Origin: Desulfonauticus sp. 38_4375
Lineage (GTDB): Bacteria; Desulfobacterota; Desulfovibrionia; Desulfovibrionales; Desulfonatronovibrionaceae
Direction: 5' to 3'
DNA: 59,742 nucleotides
NCBI GenBank assembly: GCA_001507915.1
Contig: LGER01000006.1
Coordinates: 1-59,742 of the forward strand
Position 1 is the first letter of the stretch. Each line of letters opens with the position of its first letter. Below, piece by piece: positions 36,864 to 45,380 of the stretch. The translations under genes and the position numbers were made by a program. A model generated the notes under the pieces. It was not told the DNA's origin. It saw nothing but the letters and a program-made list of their open reading frames with translations, and searched no databases.

Positions 36864-37658
36864 ATGAAAACCAAAATAGGTTTTATTGGTGCTGGAAATA
36901 TGGGAGGAGCCCTAATTAAAGGGCTCTCTGCCCAAAAACAATTTATCCTCAATGTTTATGAGCTGGATAGTCAAAAAATTGAAAACTTAAGCCAAGAAGC
37001 AGATTTTCTTATTGCTGAAAGCGTTCAAGAACTCAGTAAAAATTCAGATTACATTATCCTGGCTGTAAAGCCTCAACACATCAGTTCAGTTATAAATCAA
37101 ATACTTCCTCAACTGGGAAGTAGAAAATGCCTTATATCCATTGCTGCTGGAATAAAGTTAGAATCTCTAGCCCAGTTTAGTCAAAACCTCTGTCCTCTGG
37201 TAAGGGTTATGCCCAATACTCCAGCCCTTATAGGCAAAGGAGTTTTTGCCCTCTGCTTTGACCATCCAGAGCTCACTTCTGAACAAAAAGAAACTGTTCT
37301 CTCTATCTTTTCTTCCCTGGGCAAAACCTATGTGCTGGAAGAAAAGTTATTTGATGGCTTTACAGCTATGATTGGTTCTGGCCCAGCCTTTGTTTTTCTC
37401 ATCCTGGAAAGCTTTGTCCAGGCAGGGATTACCCTTGGGTTTACTGCCAGGCAAAGTAAAGAAATGGCCTTAGCCCTCTTTGAAGGGTCTGTAGAGTTAG
37501 CCCAAAAAGAAACTCTTACCTTAAGTGAACTCAAAGAAATGGTTTCTTCTCCAGCAGGGACTACTATTTATGGACTAAACAAAATGGAGGAAAAAGGCCT
37601 GCGCACTGCCATCTTAGAAGGCATTTTAGCCAGTTTTAAGCGTAGTAAAGAGCTTTAA
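36864..37658 (+). CDS. proC: Pyrroline-5-carboxylate reductase
   Basis: Last step of proline synthesis, NAD(P)H-dependent reduction of pyrroline-5-carboxylate. There are 264 residues: Rossmann motif IGAGNMGGALIKG near 8-20, ILAVKPQ near 67-73, VRVMPNTPALIGKG near 113-126, GSGPAF near 168-173, and the C-terminal signature VSSPAGTTIYGLNKMEEKGLR. Co-directional with ndk. Its last 4 bases overlap the end of the small minus-strand ORF at 37655. Confidence 0.96.
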   Translation: MKTKIGFIGAGNMGGALIKGLSAQKQFILNVYELDSQKIENLSQEADFLIAESVQELSKNSDYIILAVKPQHISSVINQILPQLGSRKCLISIAAGIKLESLAQFSQNLCPLVRVMPNTPALIGKGVFALCFDHPELTSEQKETVLSIFSSLGKTYVLEEKLFDGFTAMIGSGPAFVFLILESFVQAGITLGFTARQSKEMALALFEGSVELAQKETLTLSELKEMVSSPAGTTIYGLNKMEEKGLRTAILEGILASFKRSKEL

Positions 37659-37765
37659 AAAACTACAGACAGGGCCAGATAATTACTCATAGTTAAAGTG
37701 GAATAAAAAACCATTCCAGAAAATAACGCCACTACCAACCACCACTTTAAATAAGTTCTAAACAT
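37655..37765 (-). CDS. Putative 36-residue membrane peptide
   Basis: Short ORF on the minus strand with a very good translation start: AGGAGG (37779-37774) 8 bases before the ATG at 37765. It encodes 36 residues: basic start MFRTYLK, then a hydrophobic helix WWLVVALFSGMVFYS, then a short tail ending LALSVVF. It fills the gap between proC and the sigma-28 promoter of the flgM operon, where nothing else explains the ribosome site. No family recognised. It could be a small single-span protein; conservation would decide. Confidence 0.5.
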   Translation of the reverse strand: MFRTYLKWWLVVALFSGMVFYSTLTMSNYLALSVVF

Positions 37766-37856
37766 CTTTATAACCTCCTGTTTAATTAAAACTTTCTTTG
37801 CTTATTCACCCTCTTTGTTACCTTTTTTTGACAAAAATGTTTTTTTCAAAAAAACC

Positions 37857-37883
37857 TAAAGTTTTAAAAAAAGCTGTCGATAG
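37857..37883 (+). promoter_or_regulatory. Sigma-28 (FliA) promoter of the flgM operon
   Basis: TAAAGTTT (37857-37864), an 11-base spacer, then GTCGATAG (37876-37883). This compares with the sigma-28 consensus TAAAGTTT-N11-GCCGATAA: perfect -35, 6/8 at -10 and exact spacing. It lies 20 bases before the first gene of an operon that encodes the sigma-28 antagonist, forming the usual feedback loop. Confidence 0.85.
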
Positions 37884-37903
37884 AAAGGTAGAAGAGGAGA
37901 AAT

Positions 37904-38317
37904 ATGACCATAAATCCTTACAATAAAAATCTGATTAAGATTTATGTCAAAGAGCTAAATCAGGGCAGGAGGATTGCACGCCTAAAGCGTATTCTCAGGC
38001 AAATGGGAGAAGATACCATATCTATCTCGCCAGAAGCCAAACGTCGACAAATGGTGGAAAAAATCTCCAGAGAAATTATTGAAAATCTTTTAACTTCAGA
38101 AAGCGAAAATCCTATAGTTTTAGAAATAAAAGCCGATTTAGAAAAAGAAGTGGGTATGCCTTTAATTTTTAAATACCCACCACCCAATGGAGATGACTTG
38201 CACATTTTAAAAAAGACAGCTAAGGGTTTAGAAGAATTAACTCCTCAAGAGAAGGAACAAATTTTGCAGAAATTATGGCAAATTACCATCAATAAAGTAA
38301 ACAAGACCATGCTCTAA
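37904..38317 (+). CDS. DVU0524-family FlgM-associated protein
   Basis: There are 137 residues, soluble, mostly helical: YNKNLIKIYVKELNQGRRIARLKRILRQMGEDTISISPEAKRRQMVEKISREIIENLL, then VLEIKADLEKEVGMPLIFKYPPPNGDD. I recognise it as the family named after Desulfovibrio vulgaris DVU0524, found upstream of flgM in this order. Its first 50 residues (SISPEAK after a basic helix) resemble FlgM-type N-terminal sequences. Its function is not established. It is driven by the sigma-28 promoter 20 bases upstream; flgM follows by 16 bases. Confidence 0.88.
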   Translation: MTINPYNKNLIKIYVKELNQGRRIARLKRILRQMGEDTISISPEAKRRQMVEKISREIIENLLTSESENPIVLEIKADLEKEVGMPLIFKYPPPNGDDLHILKKTAKGLEELTPQEKEQILQKLWQITINKVNKTML

Positions 38318-38333
38318 ACCAGGAGAAGAGGTT

Positions 38334-38624
38334 ATGGAAATAAAAAATGTTTTAGATAAAGTAAAAGCCTTTGAGCAAGAACAAATAGAAAAACAAAAAA
38401 AATCCTCATCTCCCAAAAAGTCCAGTTCTACTGCAGATAAAGTCTCCCTTTCCCAAGAAGCAAAACTCTATGCCAAAGCCCTAAATGTAGCTCGCCAAAG
38501 CCCAGAAGAACGCAGTGAAAAAATAGCTGCCCTAAAAGAACAGATAGCCAACAACACCTACCAACCTGATGCACAAAAGATAGCTGAGAAACTGGTAAAA
38601 GAAGAATTAGATCTGTGGAGCTAA
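38334..38624 (+). CDS. flgM: Anti-sigma-28 factor FlgM
   Basis: Binds and holds sigma-28 until the hook is complete, then leaves through the flagellar export gate. There are 96 residues: a disordered Lys/Ser-rich N-terminal half (KKSSSPKKSSSTADKVSLSQEAKLYAKAL) and a helical sigma-binding half with RSEKIAALKEQIANNTYQPDAQKIAEKLV, the FlgM signature. Good GGAGAAGAGG ribosome site. It converges with fliW, their coding ends overlapping by 18 bases. Confidence 0.92.
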   Translation: MEIKNVLDKVKAFEQEQIEKQKKSSSPKKSSSTADKVSLSQEAKLYAKALNVARQSPEERSEKIAALKEQIANNTYQPDAQKIAEKLVKEELDLWS

Positions 38625-39077
38625 AGAAGTTTTTTTGTAAGTAAAGTCTTTTAATTTTAAATGCCTACAAAGCTTAGGGTCAGCCAAAGCAATCTGTAAA
38701 CCCAGGCGAGCCTTTTTATTTATAACAATAGGACCACTAAAATTTAAAGTTGTTTCTTCTGGTTCACCAGGAGGGATATTAACTGTTACCAAAACTACTA
38801 TATCTTCCCTTTTCTTTATCTTTAAAATCTTTTCTTCGATAGAATTCAAACTAAAACTAAAGTTAGTATCAAATAAAAAAGGGTCTGTTACAATTAATCC
38901 CAAACGGCTATTTTTTACATTTTGTAAAAGGAAAAAAGGTGAATCATCTTTTATTTGAAGTAAAACAAACTCTTGATAGTTTTCAAAACCAATAAGTCCT
39001 CTGGGAAAAGTAATTATTTTATCCTTTTCGAGAACTACTTTACCAACTCTAGAAGATATAATTATTTTGTTTTCCAT
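38607..39077 (-). CDS. fliW: Flagellar assembly factor FliW
   Basis: Binds flagellin and, when flagellin is used up, binds CsrA and relieves its block on flagellin translation. There are 156 residues: GKVVLEKDKIITFPRGLIGFENYQEFVLLQIKDDSPFFLLQ and VTVNIPPGEPEETTLNFSGPIVINKKARLGLQIAL are the FliW signature. Its start overlaps csrA by 16 bases, so the two partners are translated together. Confidence 0.95.
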   Translation of the reverse strand: MENKIIISSRVGKVVLEKDKIITFPRGLIGFENYQEFVLLQIKDDSPFFLLQNVKNSRLGLIVTDPFLFDTNFSFSLNSIEEKILKIKKREDIVVLVTVNIPPGEPEETTLNFSGPIVINKKARLGLQIALADPKLCRHLKLKDFTYKKTSLAPQI

Positions 39078-39292
39078 AAATCTAAAACCTTATAAAAGTC
39101 TTCCTTGTTATTTAAAAGAGAATTTTTATTTTCTTCTTTAATTTTTAAATATATCTCTTCTCTAAAAACAGTTATTTCTTCTGGCACATCTATGCCCAAC
39201 TTCACAGTTTTACCCTTACACTCTAAAACAGTGACTTTTATCTTATCTCCAATAAAAAAACTTTCACTTTTTTTTCTAGATAATATTAACAT
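39062..39292 (-). CDS. csrA: Carbon storage regulator CsrA
   Basis: RNA-binding translational regulator that recognises GGA motifs, here probably repressing flagellin synthesis. There are 76 residues: MLILSRKKSESFFIGDKIKVTVLE (RNA-contacting first strand) and VKLGIDVPEEITVFREEIYLKIKEEN are typical. A short C-terminal extension of about 17 residues follows the core, as in flagellated bacteria that pair CsrA with FliW. It lies between flgL (5-base gap) and fliW (overlap). Confidence 0.95.
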   Translation of the reverse strand: MLILSRKKSESFFIGDKIKVTVLECKGKTVKLGIDVPEEITVFREEIYLKIKEENKNSLLNNKEDFYKVLDLWKTK

Positions 39293-39297
39293 AACAA

Positions 39298-40773
39298 TTA
39301 AATATAATTAAGAAGATTAATTCTCATTATCATGGCAGAAGACTTCAAAACAGCTTGATATACTATTTGCTGATTGCTAAGCTCAGTCATGAGTTCTGCA
39401 ACATCCACATCTTCTATATTACTAAGTCTCTCTTTTTCATTCAAAGAAAGACCAGAGAGAATAGTGTCCGCAACTTCCAAACGATTTTCCCTGGCTCCCA
39501 CAGAAGCCAGCTGGGTAGAAATATGTTTTAAACTTGCACTTAAATTTTCCAGACTTTCCTGAATTCCATCCTGGTTATTGGTTTCTAAGAAACCAATAAA
39601 TTTACCCACTGTTTCAAATAAATTTTTTCCTTCTCCATCAAACACAGCACTGCCTTCAAAAATACCTCCAAAGATATCCTTGCCTATATTATTGATTTGT
39701 ACCTTTTCACTGGCTGAAATTTCCAATTCTATTTTGGCCCGAGCAGGCCTGATTAACAATTGATCACCTGCAGTTAAGTTGCTGCTAGCATTTACTTCGA
39801 TTCTTCCTTCAGGTAAAAGCAAGGTGGTATTATCTGTAGTATGCCCAGTATCCCAGGAAACTCCTCCATCTGTAGAATAGGAATAAGTAACAGTGCTTCC
39901 ACTAATGTCATCAATTCTAACCATTACATCTCTGGAAAACTCTCCAAATACACTGGCAGTTAAAGCAGTATTTTGGGTATAAAAATCCAGTTCAATATCT
40001 TCTTCACTATCTCCCAGATATTCTGCGCTGGGCCTTATCCATAGCCAGGTCCCAGAAGTATCATTATAATCAGTGGCAGAATTAGCTGTTACTGTATAAC
40101 CAGCACTAAAATCTACTTGTACTCCAGCTACATTAAGGGTAGTATTACCCGCAGCTAAAGTTCCTGTATTCCAGGTTTCTCCACCATCAGTAGAGTATCT
40201 ATAGTTTAAGGTATCTGTTCCTACTACTCCACTATCTAAAAATTGAACTAAAACAGTTTGTGAATTGCTTCCATTAATATTATTTATATAATTTTCTACA
40301 TCATCATCCTGATTGGAAGTAATCCATAATACTTCTTGAAAGGCATTAGTCGTAATTTTATGCCCGGAAAAAATAGTCTTGCCTTCATATTCAGTATTGG
40401 ACAAATTCAATAACTGGCTGAAAAGCTGTCTTGCTTCATAGGAAAGGGCTAATCTTTGATCTTTAGTCAAAGTACCTGTAGCAGATTGCTCTGCTATCTC
40501 TTTTAATCTTGTTAAAATGGTATTTACTTGCATCAAAGTTTCATCAGCTAGGTTTAACCATCCCTTGGCAGTATCAATATTCTTTGCATATTGCTCCAGA
40601 GCCGATATGGAATCTCGATAGTTTAAAACTCTTGTCATTCCCACAGGATCATCTGAAGGTACATTGATTTTTTTCTGAGAAGAAGCCTTTTTATTCAACT
40701 CCATTAATTTTGAAGTGGAATAATTCATCTGGTTTATAAAGTTTGTATATAAATCTCTTTGAGAAACTCGCAT
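39298..40773 (-). CDS. flgL: Flagellar hook-filament junction protein FlgL, with internal repeat modules
   Basis: Second junction protein between hook and filament. There are 491 residues against about 300 in E. coli. The flagellin-like N-terminus (RVSQRDLYTNFINQMNYSTSKL ... VPSDDPVGMTRVL, 1-140) and C-terminus (VGARENRLEVADTILS ... LMTELSNQQIVYQAVLKSSAMI, 420-491) are normal. The extra length is a middle insertion with two similar modules: 173-248 (YRYSTDGGETWNTG ... LWIRPSA) and 279-343 (YSYSTDGGVSWDTG ... LTAGDQLLIRPA). FlgK carries a related module. These should form a surface-exposed domain at the junction. Confidence 0.93.
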   Translation of the reverse strand: MRVSQRDLYTNFINQMNYSTSKLMELNKKASSQKKINVPSDDPVGMTRVLNYRDSISALEQYAKNIDTAKGWLNLADETLMQVNTILTRLKEIAEQSATGTLTKDQRLALSYEARQLFSQLLNLSNTEYEGKTIFSGHKITTNAFQEVLWITSNQDDDVENYINNINGSNSQTVLVQFLDSGVVGTDTLNYRYSTDGGETWNTGTLAAGNTTLNVAGVQVDFSAGYTVTANSATDYNDTSGTWLWIRPSAEYLGDSEEDIELDFYTQNTALTASVFGEFSRDVMVRIDDISGSTVTYSYSTDGGVSWDTGHTTDNTTLLLPEGRIEVNASSNLTAGDQLLIRPARAKIELEISASEKVQINNIGKDIFGGIFEGSAVFDGEGKNLFETVGKFIGFLETNNQDGIQESLENLSASLKHISTQLASVGARENRLEVADTILSGLSLNEKERLSNIEDVDVAELMTELSNQQIVYQAVLKSSAMIMRINLLNYI

Positions 40774-40794
40774 ACCTTCCTCTCTATAAAAAAA

Positions 40795-42909
40795 TTATTT
40801 TATACTAAGCAAAACCTGTACCATCTCATTGGCTGCTTGAATCAATTTAGCTGCAGCAGTGTAAGAGTTTTGAAATTTAATCAAATTACTCATCTCTTCA
40901 TCCATATTTACGCCAGATATCTCTTCCTGTCTGCTATTTAAATCATCAGCCAATACTTTATTGTAGTTATAGTTATAATTTGTCATTTCAGTGTCAGCAC
41001 CAACATTTCCAACCAAATTGTTATAATATTCCTGAATGGTCTGAGAAGTTGTTCCATCTATTGTTGTATATATTTTTACATCTTTGTTTCCAAGCTCAGC
41101 AATACTTAAAGCTATATAATTATCTCCTGTATTTACTTCTCCATCTCCATTCACATGTCCACTATTTATATAGCTAATATTGCTATGAACAAAATCATTT
41201 ATTTTTAAGGAATTAGCATCCTCACCAGCAAAAAAAGAATTAAGCCCTAAGGCAGCTAAAAGGCCAGAACTATCCCCACCAAAGGCAAAAGAATAACTAC
41301 CATTTCTCTGAATAAAGAGCTTGTTGTCCACAATAGAAGCTGTAACATAAGTGCCAAAAGTATTGTTTATAGCATCCCGCACATCCTCTAAACTGTGAGA
41401 ACTGGGATCAAAATTTTGGATTCCAGCAGTGACTGAGTCAAAATCTAAAGGCCCATCATTTACTAAATTGCCACTACTATCATAGATAAAGAGGGAAAAA
41501 TTACCTGTTTGTAATTTGCTGCCAAAGGTTAAACCAGAAGCAGCACTACCCAGGGCAACACTGGTATTGGTTACTTCATAACTTCCTTGATTATAAGTAA
41601 ATTTTTCCAATCCAGCTCCCTGCGAATGGATTCTATTTACTTCCCAGGCCAGGGATTTGGCCAGGGCATCTAATTTTTCCTGATACTTGCCCACATAAGC
41701 ATCTCGAAATAAAAAATAACCAGCAATACTTCCTCCAATAAGTCTACGTTCGTTTAAAGAACCATCAGGAAGCTGTTGGGGAGTAATATTCATAAAACTG
41801 GAAGCATTTTCATACCAATATAGGCCTGTTTTAGGGATAATGGTAAATTTATCTCCTGCAGACAAATTAGTAGTAGCAGCGCTTTGAGGATCACTGGCAC
41901 TGCCAAACCAGATTTTTAAATCTCCATTGGGCAAAGTAATTCTATTATTGTAGGCATCTGCAGCAAAAACCAGATCATTGCCGTCTTCATCTTTCAGAAA
42001 GGTTTTTCCTCCATCAATAGACACTTTAAACTGAGCTGTACCATCTGCCGCTCCACCAGTTGTTATGACAATAGTATATTCATAATTGGAACTACCCTCA
42101 TAATAAATACTATCCGTAAAGGCTGAACCACTGGTTAAAGAAGTAATAGTTTTAGCAGTTTCAAATTTAAGTTCAAAATAAGAATCTCCATCCACCAGAG
42201 TATGTCCACCTTTTGTGGTTATAATAACATTCCCCAGGCCATTATCAATATAATTAATATCTATCTTTTCTGCTAATTCTCTTACCAGGGCATCTCTTTT
42301 ATCTCTTAATTCATTGGCATTATTTTTTCCTGGCTCTTCGTGAATGGTAATCTCAGTGTTTAAGCTAGCTATCTCCTTTAAAATCTCATTAACCCTATCC
42401 ACATCTTGCTCAATAAAGTCATCCATCTGCAATTCAAAATTATTTAAATCTGTAGAGGTAAGGTGAAGCGCATTAATAAGATTTTGGGTATGACCCAAAA
42501 GAGCAGTACGCACGCTACTATCTTCAGGGCGCTGGCTTAATTCCTGCCAATCAGCAAAAAACTGAGCTAAAACTTGGTTTATACCACTATCTTCAGACTC
42601 TTTAAAAAGTATTTCCACATTCTTTAAGGCTTCATATAACTTGGAATACATTTCCCTTTGAGAAGCTCTGGTATTGTATTGATCCTCTACAAACTGATCA
42701 AAATGCCTGATTACTTCTTTAGCCCTAACTCCAGTGCCCAACTGCCCTGGAGCATAGTCAATGGCTAGAGCTTCTTCCAGACGTACTTCTTGTCTTCTAT
42801 AGCCAGGAGTATTGGCATTGGCTATGTTATTGCCAATTACTTCTATTGCTGATTGATTGGCAAAAAGGGCCTGCCTTGCAATGTCCAGGATAGAATTTAT
42901 TCCAGGCAT
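40795..42909 (-). CDS. flgK: Flagellar hook-associated protein FlgK
   Basis: First junction protein on the hook tip. There are 704 residues, longer than the E. coli 547. The rod/hook N-terminal motif is SILDIARQALFANQSAIEVIGNNIANANTPGYRRQEV, followed by an internal LRDKRDALVRELAEKIDI region. The C-terminal motif is SGVNMDEEMSNLIKFQNSYTAAAKLIQAANEMVQVLLS. An insertion at about 270-360 (VSIDGGKTF ... ITLPNGDLKIWF ... NLSAGDKFTIIPKTG) resembles the modules in FlgL. It shares its start base with the end of flgN. Confidence 0.95.
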   Translation of the reverse strand: MPGINSILDIARQALFANQSAIEVIGNNIANANTPGYRRQEVRLEEALAIDYAPGQLGTGVRAKEVIRHFDQFVEDQYNTRASQREMYSKLYEALKNVEILFKESEDSGINQVLAQFFADWQELSQRPEDSSVRTALLGHTQNLINALHLTSTDLNNFELQMDDFIEQDVDRVNEILKEIASLNTEITIHEEPGKNNANELRDKRDALVRELAEKIDINYIDNGLGNVIITTKGGHTLVDGDSYFELKFETAKTITSLTSGSAFTDSIYYEGSSNYEYTIVITTGGAADGTAQFKVSIDGGKTFLKDEDGNDLVFAADAYNNRITLPNGDLKIWFGSASDPQSAATTNLSAGDKFTIIPKTGLYWYENASSFMNITPQQLPDGSLNERRLIGGSIAGYFLFRDAYVGKYQEKLDALAKSLAWEVNRIHSQGAGLEKFTYNQGSYEVTNTSVALGSAASGLTFGSKLQTGNFSLFIYDSSGNLVNDGPLDFDSVTAGIQNFDPSSHSLEDVRDAINNTFGTYVTASIVDNKLFIQRNGSYSFAFGGDSSGLLAALGLNSFFAGEDANSLKINDFVHSNISYINSGHVNGDGEVNTGDNYIALSIAELGNKDVKIYTTIDGTTSQTIQEYYNNLVGNVGADTEMTNYNYNYNKVLADDLNSRQEEISGVNMDEEMSNLIKFQNSYTAAAKLIQAANEMVQVLLSIK

Positions 42910-43367
42910 TAAAAACTACTCCTGAGTTTTCTCACATTGTCAATTCCTTGAACCTTTCCTCCCGCATTATAAATGGCATTATCTCTATTACTATCTTTAA
43001 TTTTCTTTTGTAAAAAAGTAAGTAAATCAACTGTTTGTCTGGCTAAGGCAAAAGCCAGGTCACTATTGCGCTTGCTTGCCAAATGTATTTTATGTTGCTT
43101 TTCTTCCAGACTTTTCCACAAAAAAGCCTCTTCCCCTTGAGGATAAGTGGCAAAAAAATCATTTAAACCAAGAGAATTATCTCTTTGAATCCTTTCCTTA
43201 AGAAAAAATTTTTCTTTTTCCAGTTGTTCCAATAAAAGCTGAATAGAAGCTTCCAGAGAGGAAATTTTCTCCACTTCTCTACTCTTTAAAGCGGAAAATT
43301 CTTCCTCTAGTAAATTTAGCAATAACTCCATGGCCTTGTTTAATCTTTGCAAAGTCTCTTTTAACAT
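42909..43367 (-). CDS. flgN: FlgN-type flagellar chaperone
   Basis: Export chaperone for FlgK and FlgL. There are 152 residues, almost all coiled-coil helix: LKETLQRLNKAMELLLNLLEEEFSALKSREVEKISSLEASIQLLLEQLEKEK at 2-55 is the usual FlgN opening, with the partner-binding C-terminal helix near 115-135 (ALARQTVDLLTFL). Sequence identity in this family is low, but position directly upstream of flgK-flgL supports the call. Confidence 0.85.
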   Translation of the reverse strand: MLKETLQRLNKAMELLLNLLEEEFSALKSREVEKISSLEASIQLLLEQLEKEKFFLKERIQRDNSLGLNDFFATYPQGEEAFLWKSLEEKQHKIHLASKRNSDLAFALARQTVDLLTFLQKKIKDSNRDNAIYNAGGKVQGIDNVRKLRSSF

Positions 43368-43390
43368 CTTTTTCCTCTTTTTTAATTATC

Positions 43391-44275
43391 TTAAGCAGTT
43401 AAAGAGTTATCTTCCTTGTTTTGCCAGGCCAGAGGATCTAAGGCCAGTTCACCTTTTCTAAGTTCAAAGTGTAGATGAGGACCAGTTGATCTGCCACTAC
43501 TTCCAGATAAAGCAATTTTTTGGCCAAAACGCACAAACTGACCTTCTTCTACCAACAACTTGGAGTTATGAGCATAAAGAGAAATAAGTCCATTTTTATG
43601 CTTGAGGATAACGGTTTTGCCATAACCTGCCTTTTCTCCTGCAAAAACGACCTTTCCTGACCAGCAGGCTTTAACTTCAGTATTTTTTGGCACTGCAATA
43701 TCTATCCCGCTATGCCAGGCCTTTTGACCGGTAAACGGATCAATTCGCCATCCAAAGGAAGAGCTTATTTCTCCCTTTACAGGCCAAACAAAGTTTTCCC
43801 TTGGTCTTTTATCAGGTGCAAGGCTCTGAGGAAAAGCAACAATGCCTCCCTTAGGGCTTTGCTTTTGCTCAACTATTTTCCTGGCCAATCTATCCACTTG
43901 CTCATCTATATTTTGGGCTTCTTTGTCTACTACTTCAGCAGGAGAATTTAAATGCTGTACTCGTTCCTTTAGTTGTTCAAAAATAAGCTCGCTTAAACCT
44001 ATTCCTCCACTTTTGGCCATAATTTTACTCAACTCTATATCAAAAAGGCTTAAATACATATCCTCTTCTTTGCTATGTAAATAACCTTCTTTAGGTACAG
44101 TTTTGCGCATTTGTTCCCAGATTTTTTGCAAAAAAATAGCTTCAAAATCCTGGGCTACTTCTTTTAATTTTTTTAGTTCTCTTTGTTTTTGCTGCTTATG
44201 AGCAATATTTACACTCTTTTCTGTAGCCTTTTCTAAGGCTATTTTACCTAATTTAAGAAAATAATCTGTTTTCAT
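43391..44275 (-). CDS. flgJ: FlgJ rod-binding domain fused to an M23 (LytM) peptidase
   Basis: There are 294 residues in two domains. Residues 36-105 match the FlgJ rod-binding/rod-capping domain (VAQDFEAIFLQKIWEQMRKTVP ... SGGIGLSELIFEQL). Residues 163-283 are an M23 metallopeptidase with intact zinc and catalytic residues: His188 and Asp192 (HSGIDI), His236 (YAHN), His267 and His269 (PHLHFE). E. coli FlgJ instead has a glucosaminidase-type domain, so here the wall is opened for the rod by an endopeptidase. It lies 1 base after flgI, in the usual flgI-flgJ order. Confidence 0.92.
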   Translation of the reverse strand: MKTDYFLKLGKIALEKATEKSVNIAHKQQKQRELKKLKEVAQDFEAIFLQKIWEQMRKTVPKEGYLHSKEEDMYLSLFDIELSKIMAKSGGIGLSELIFEQLKERVQHLNSPAEVVDKEAQNIDEQVDRLARKIVEQKQSPKGGIVAFPQSLAPDKRPRENFVWPVKGEISSSFGWRIDPFTGQKAWHSGIDIAVPKNTEVKACWSGKVVFAGEKAGYGKTVILKHKNGLISLYAHNSKLLVEEGQFVRFGQKIALSGSSGRSTGPHLHFELRKGELALDPLAWQNKEDNSLTA

Positions 44276-44276
44276 T

Positions 44277-45371
44277 TTAAATTATCTCTAACTTAGCGTG
44301 TAAAGCTCCTGCAGCTTTCAGGGTCCTTAATATAGAGATTAAATCTCTAGGTGTAGCACCCATGGCATTTAAGCCTTTTACCAGTTCTTGAATAGTAGCT
44401 CCCTTTAAGAGAACAAGATTCTTTTTTTCTTCTTTTACTCCCAGTTGAGTTCTAGGCACTACAGTTGTTTCTCCCTGAGAAAAACTTTCTGGCTGAGAAA
44501 CCTGGGGCAATTCCTGCACCACTATGTGTAAATTGCCATGGGAAATGGCTACTGGAGAAATGGTTACATGCTCTCCTAACACCACTGTGCCAGTTTTTTC
44601 ATCCACTACAACCTTAGCTGGAGTATCTGGATTTATTTCTAAATTTTCTAAGGTAGCTAAAAAGGGTATTAAGTTGTTTTTAAACCTTTCAGGAATCTTT
44701 ACTTTTACAGTGGAAATATTGGGAGCAGAAGCCAAGGGAGCATTAAAACTACTATTTATTCGGTTTAAAATTTGATTGGTGGTAGAAAAATCAAAGGTTG
44801 CTAAATTTAAGGTAATCTCTTCTTGCTTGGAAAAATCAAAGGGGATACCTCGTTCCACAATAGCACCACCAGGAATTCTAGCCACAGTGGCAATATTTTT
44901 GGCAGCAGTAGCTGCCTCTCCTCCAGCAGAAAAACCTCCCACTGCCAGGGAACCCTGAGCCAGGGCATAAATCTTGCCATCTATACCTCTTAAAGGAGTT
45001 TGCAATAACACCCCACCCAGTAAACTACTGGCATCTCCAATGGAAGAAACTGTTACGTCCAGTTTACTACCAGGTCTGGCAGAAACAGGCATTTGAGCTG
45101 TAACCATCACTGCAGCTACGTTTTTTACCTTAAGGGAGTTTCTATCCACTCTTACTCCCATATTTTCCAGCATATTGACCAGAGACTGAATGGTAAATTG
45201 GGTATTACTCTTATCTCCTGTACCAGAAAGTCCCACCACCAGACCATAACCAATAAGCTGGTTGGTGCGCACGCCTGAGACCTGGGCAATATCCTTTATC
45301 CTTACTCCCAGCACCCAGGAACTAGAAGAGAAAAGGAAAACAGAGACAAACACCAATATTCTTTGCCACAT
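44277..45371 (-). CDS. flgI: Flagellar P-ring protein FlgI
   Basis: Periplasmic P-ring subunit, a bushing around the rod in peptidoglycan. There are 364 residues: signal peptide (about 1-22), then [78 protein letters not shown], and a C-terminal [37 protein letters not shown]. All are FlgI hallmarks, and the length is standard. Confidence 0.97.
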   Translation of the reverse strand: MWQRILVFVSVFLFSSSSWVLGVRIKDIAQVSGVRTNQLIGYGLVVGLSGTGDKSNTQFTIQSLVNMLENMGVRVDRNSLKVKNVAAVMVTAQMPVSARPGSKLDVTVSSIGDASSLLGGVLLQTPLRGIDGKIYALAQGSLAVGGFSAGGEAATAAKNIATVARIPGGAIVERGIPFDFSKQEEITLNLATFDFSTTNQILNRINSSFNAPLASAPNISTVKVKIPERFKNNLIPFLATLENLEINPDTPAKVVVDEKTGTVVLGEHVTISPVAISHGNLHIVVQELPQVSQPESFSQGETTVVPRTQLGVKEEKKNLVLLKGATIQELVKGLNAMGATPRDLISILRTLKAAGALHAKLEII

Positions 45372-45380
45372 ACTAAACTC

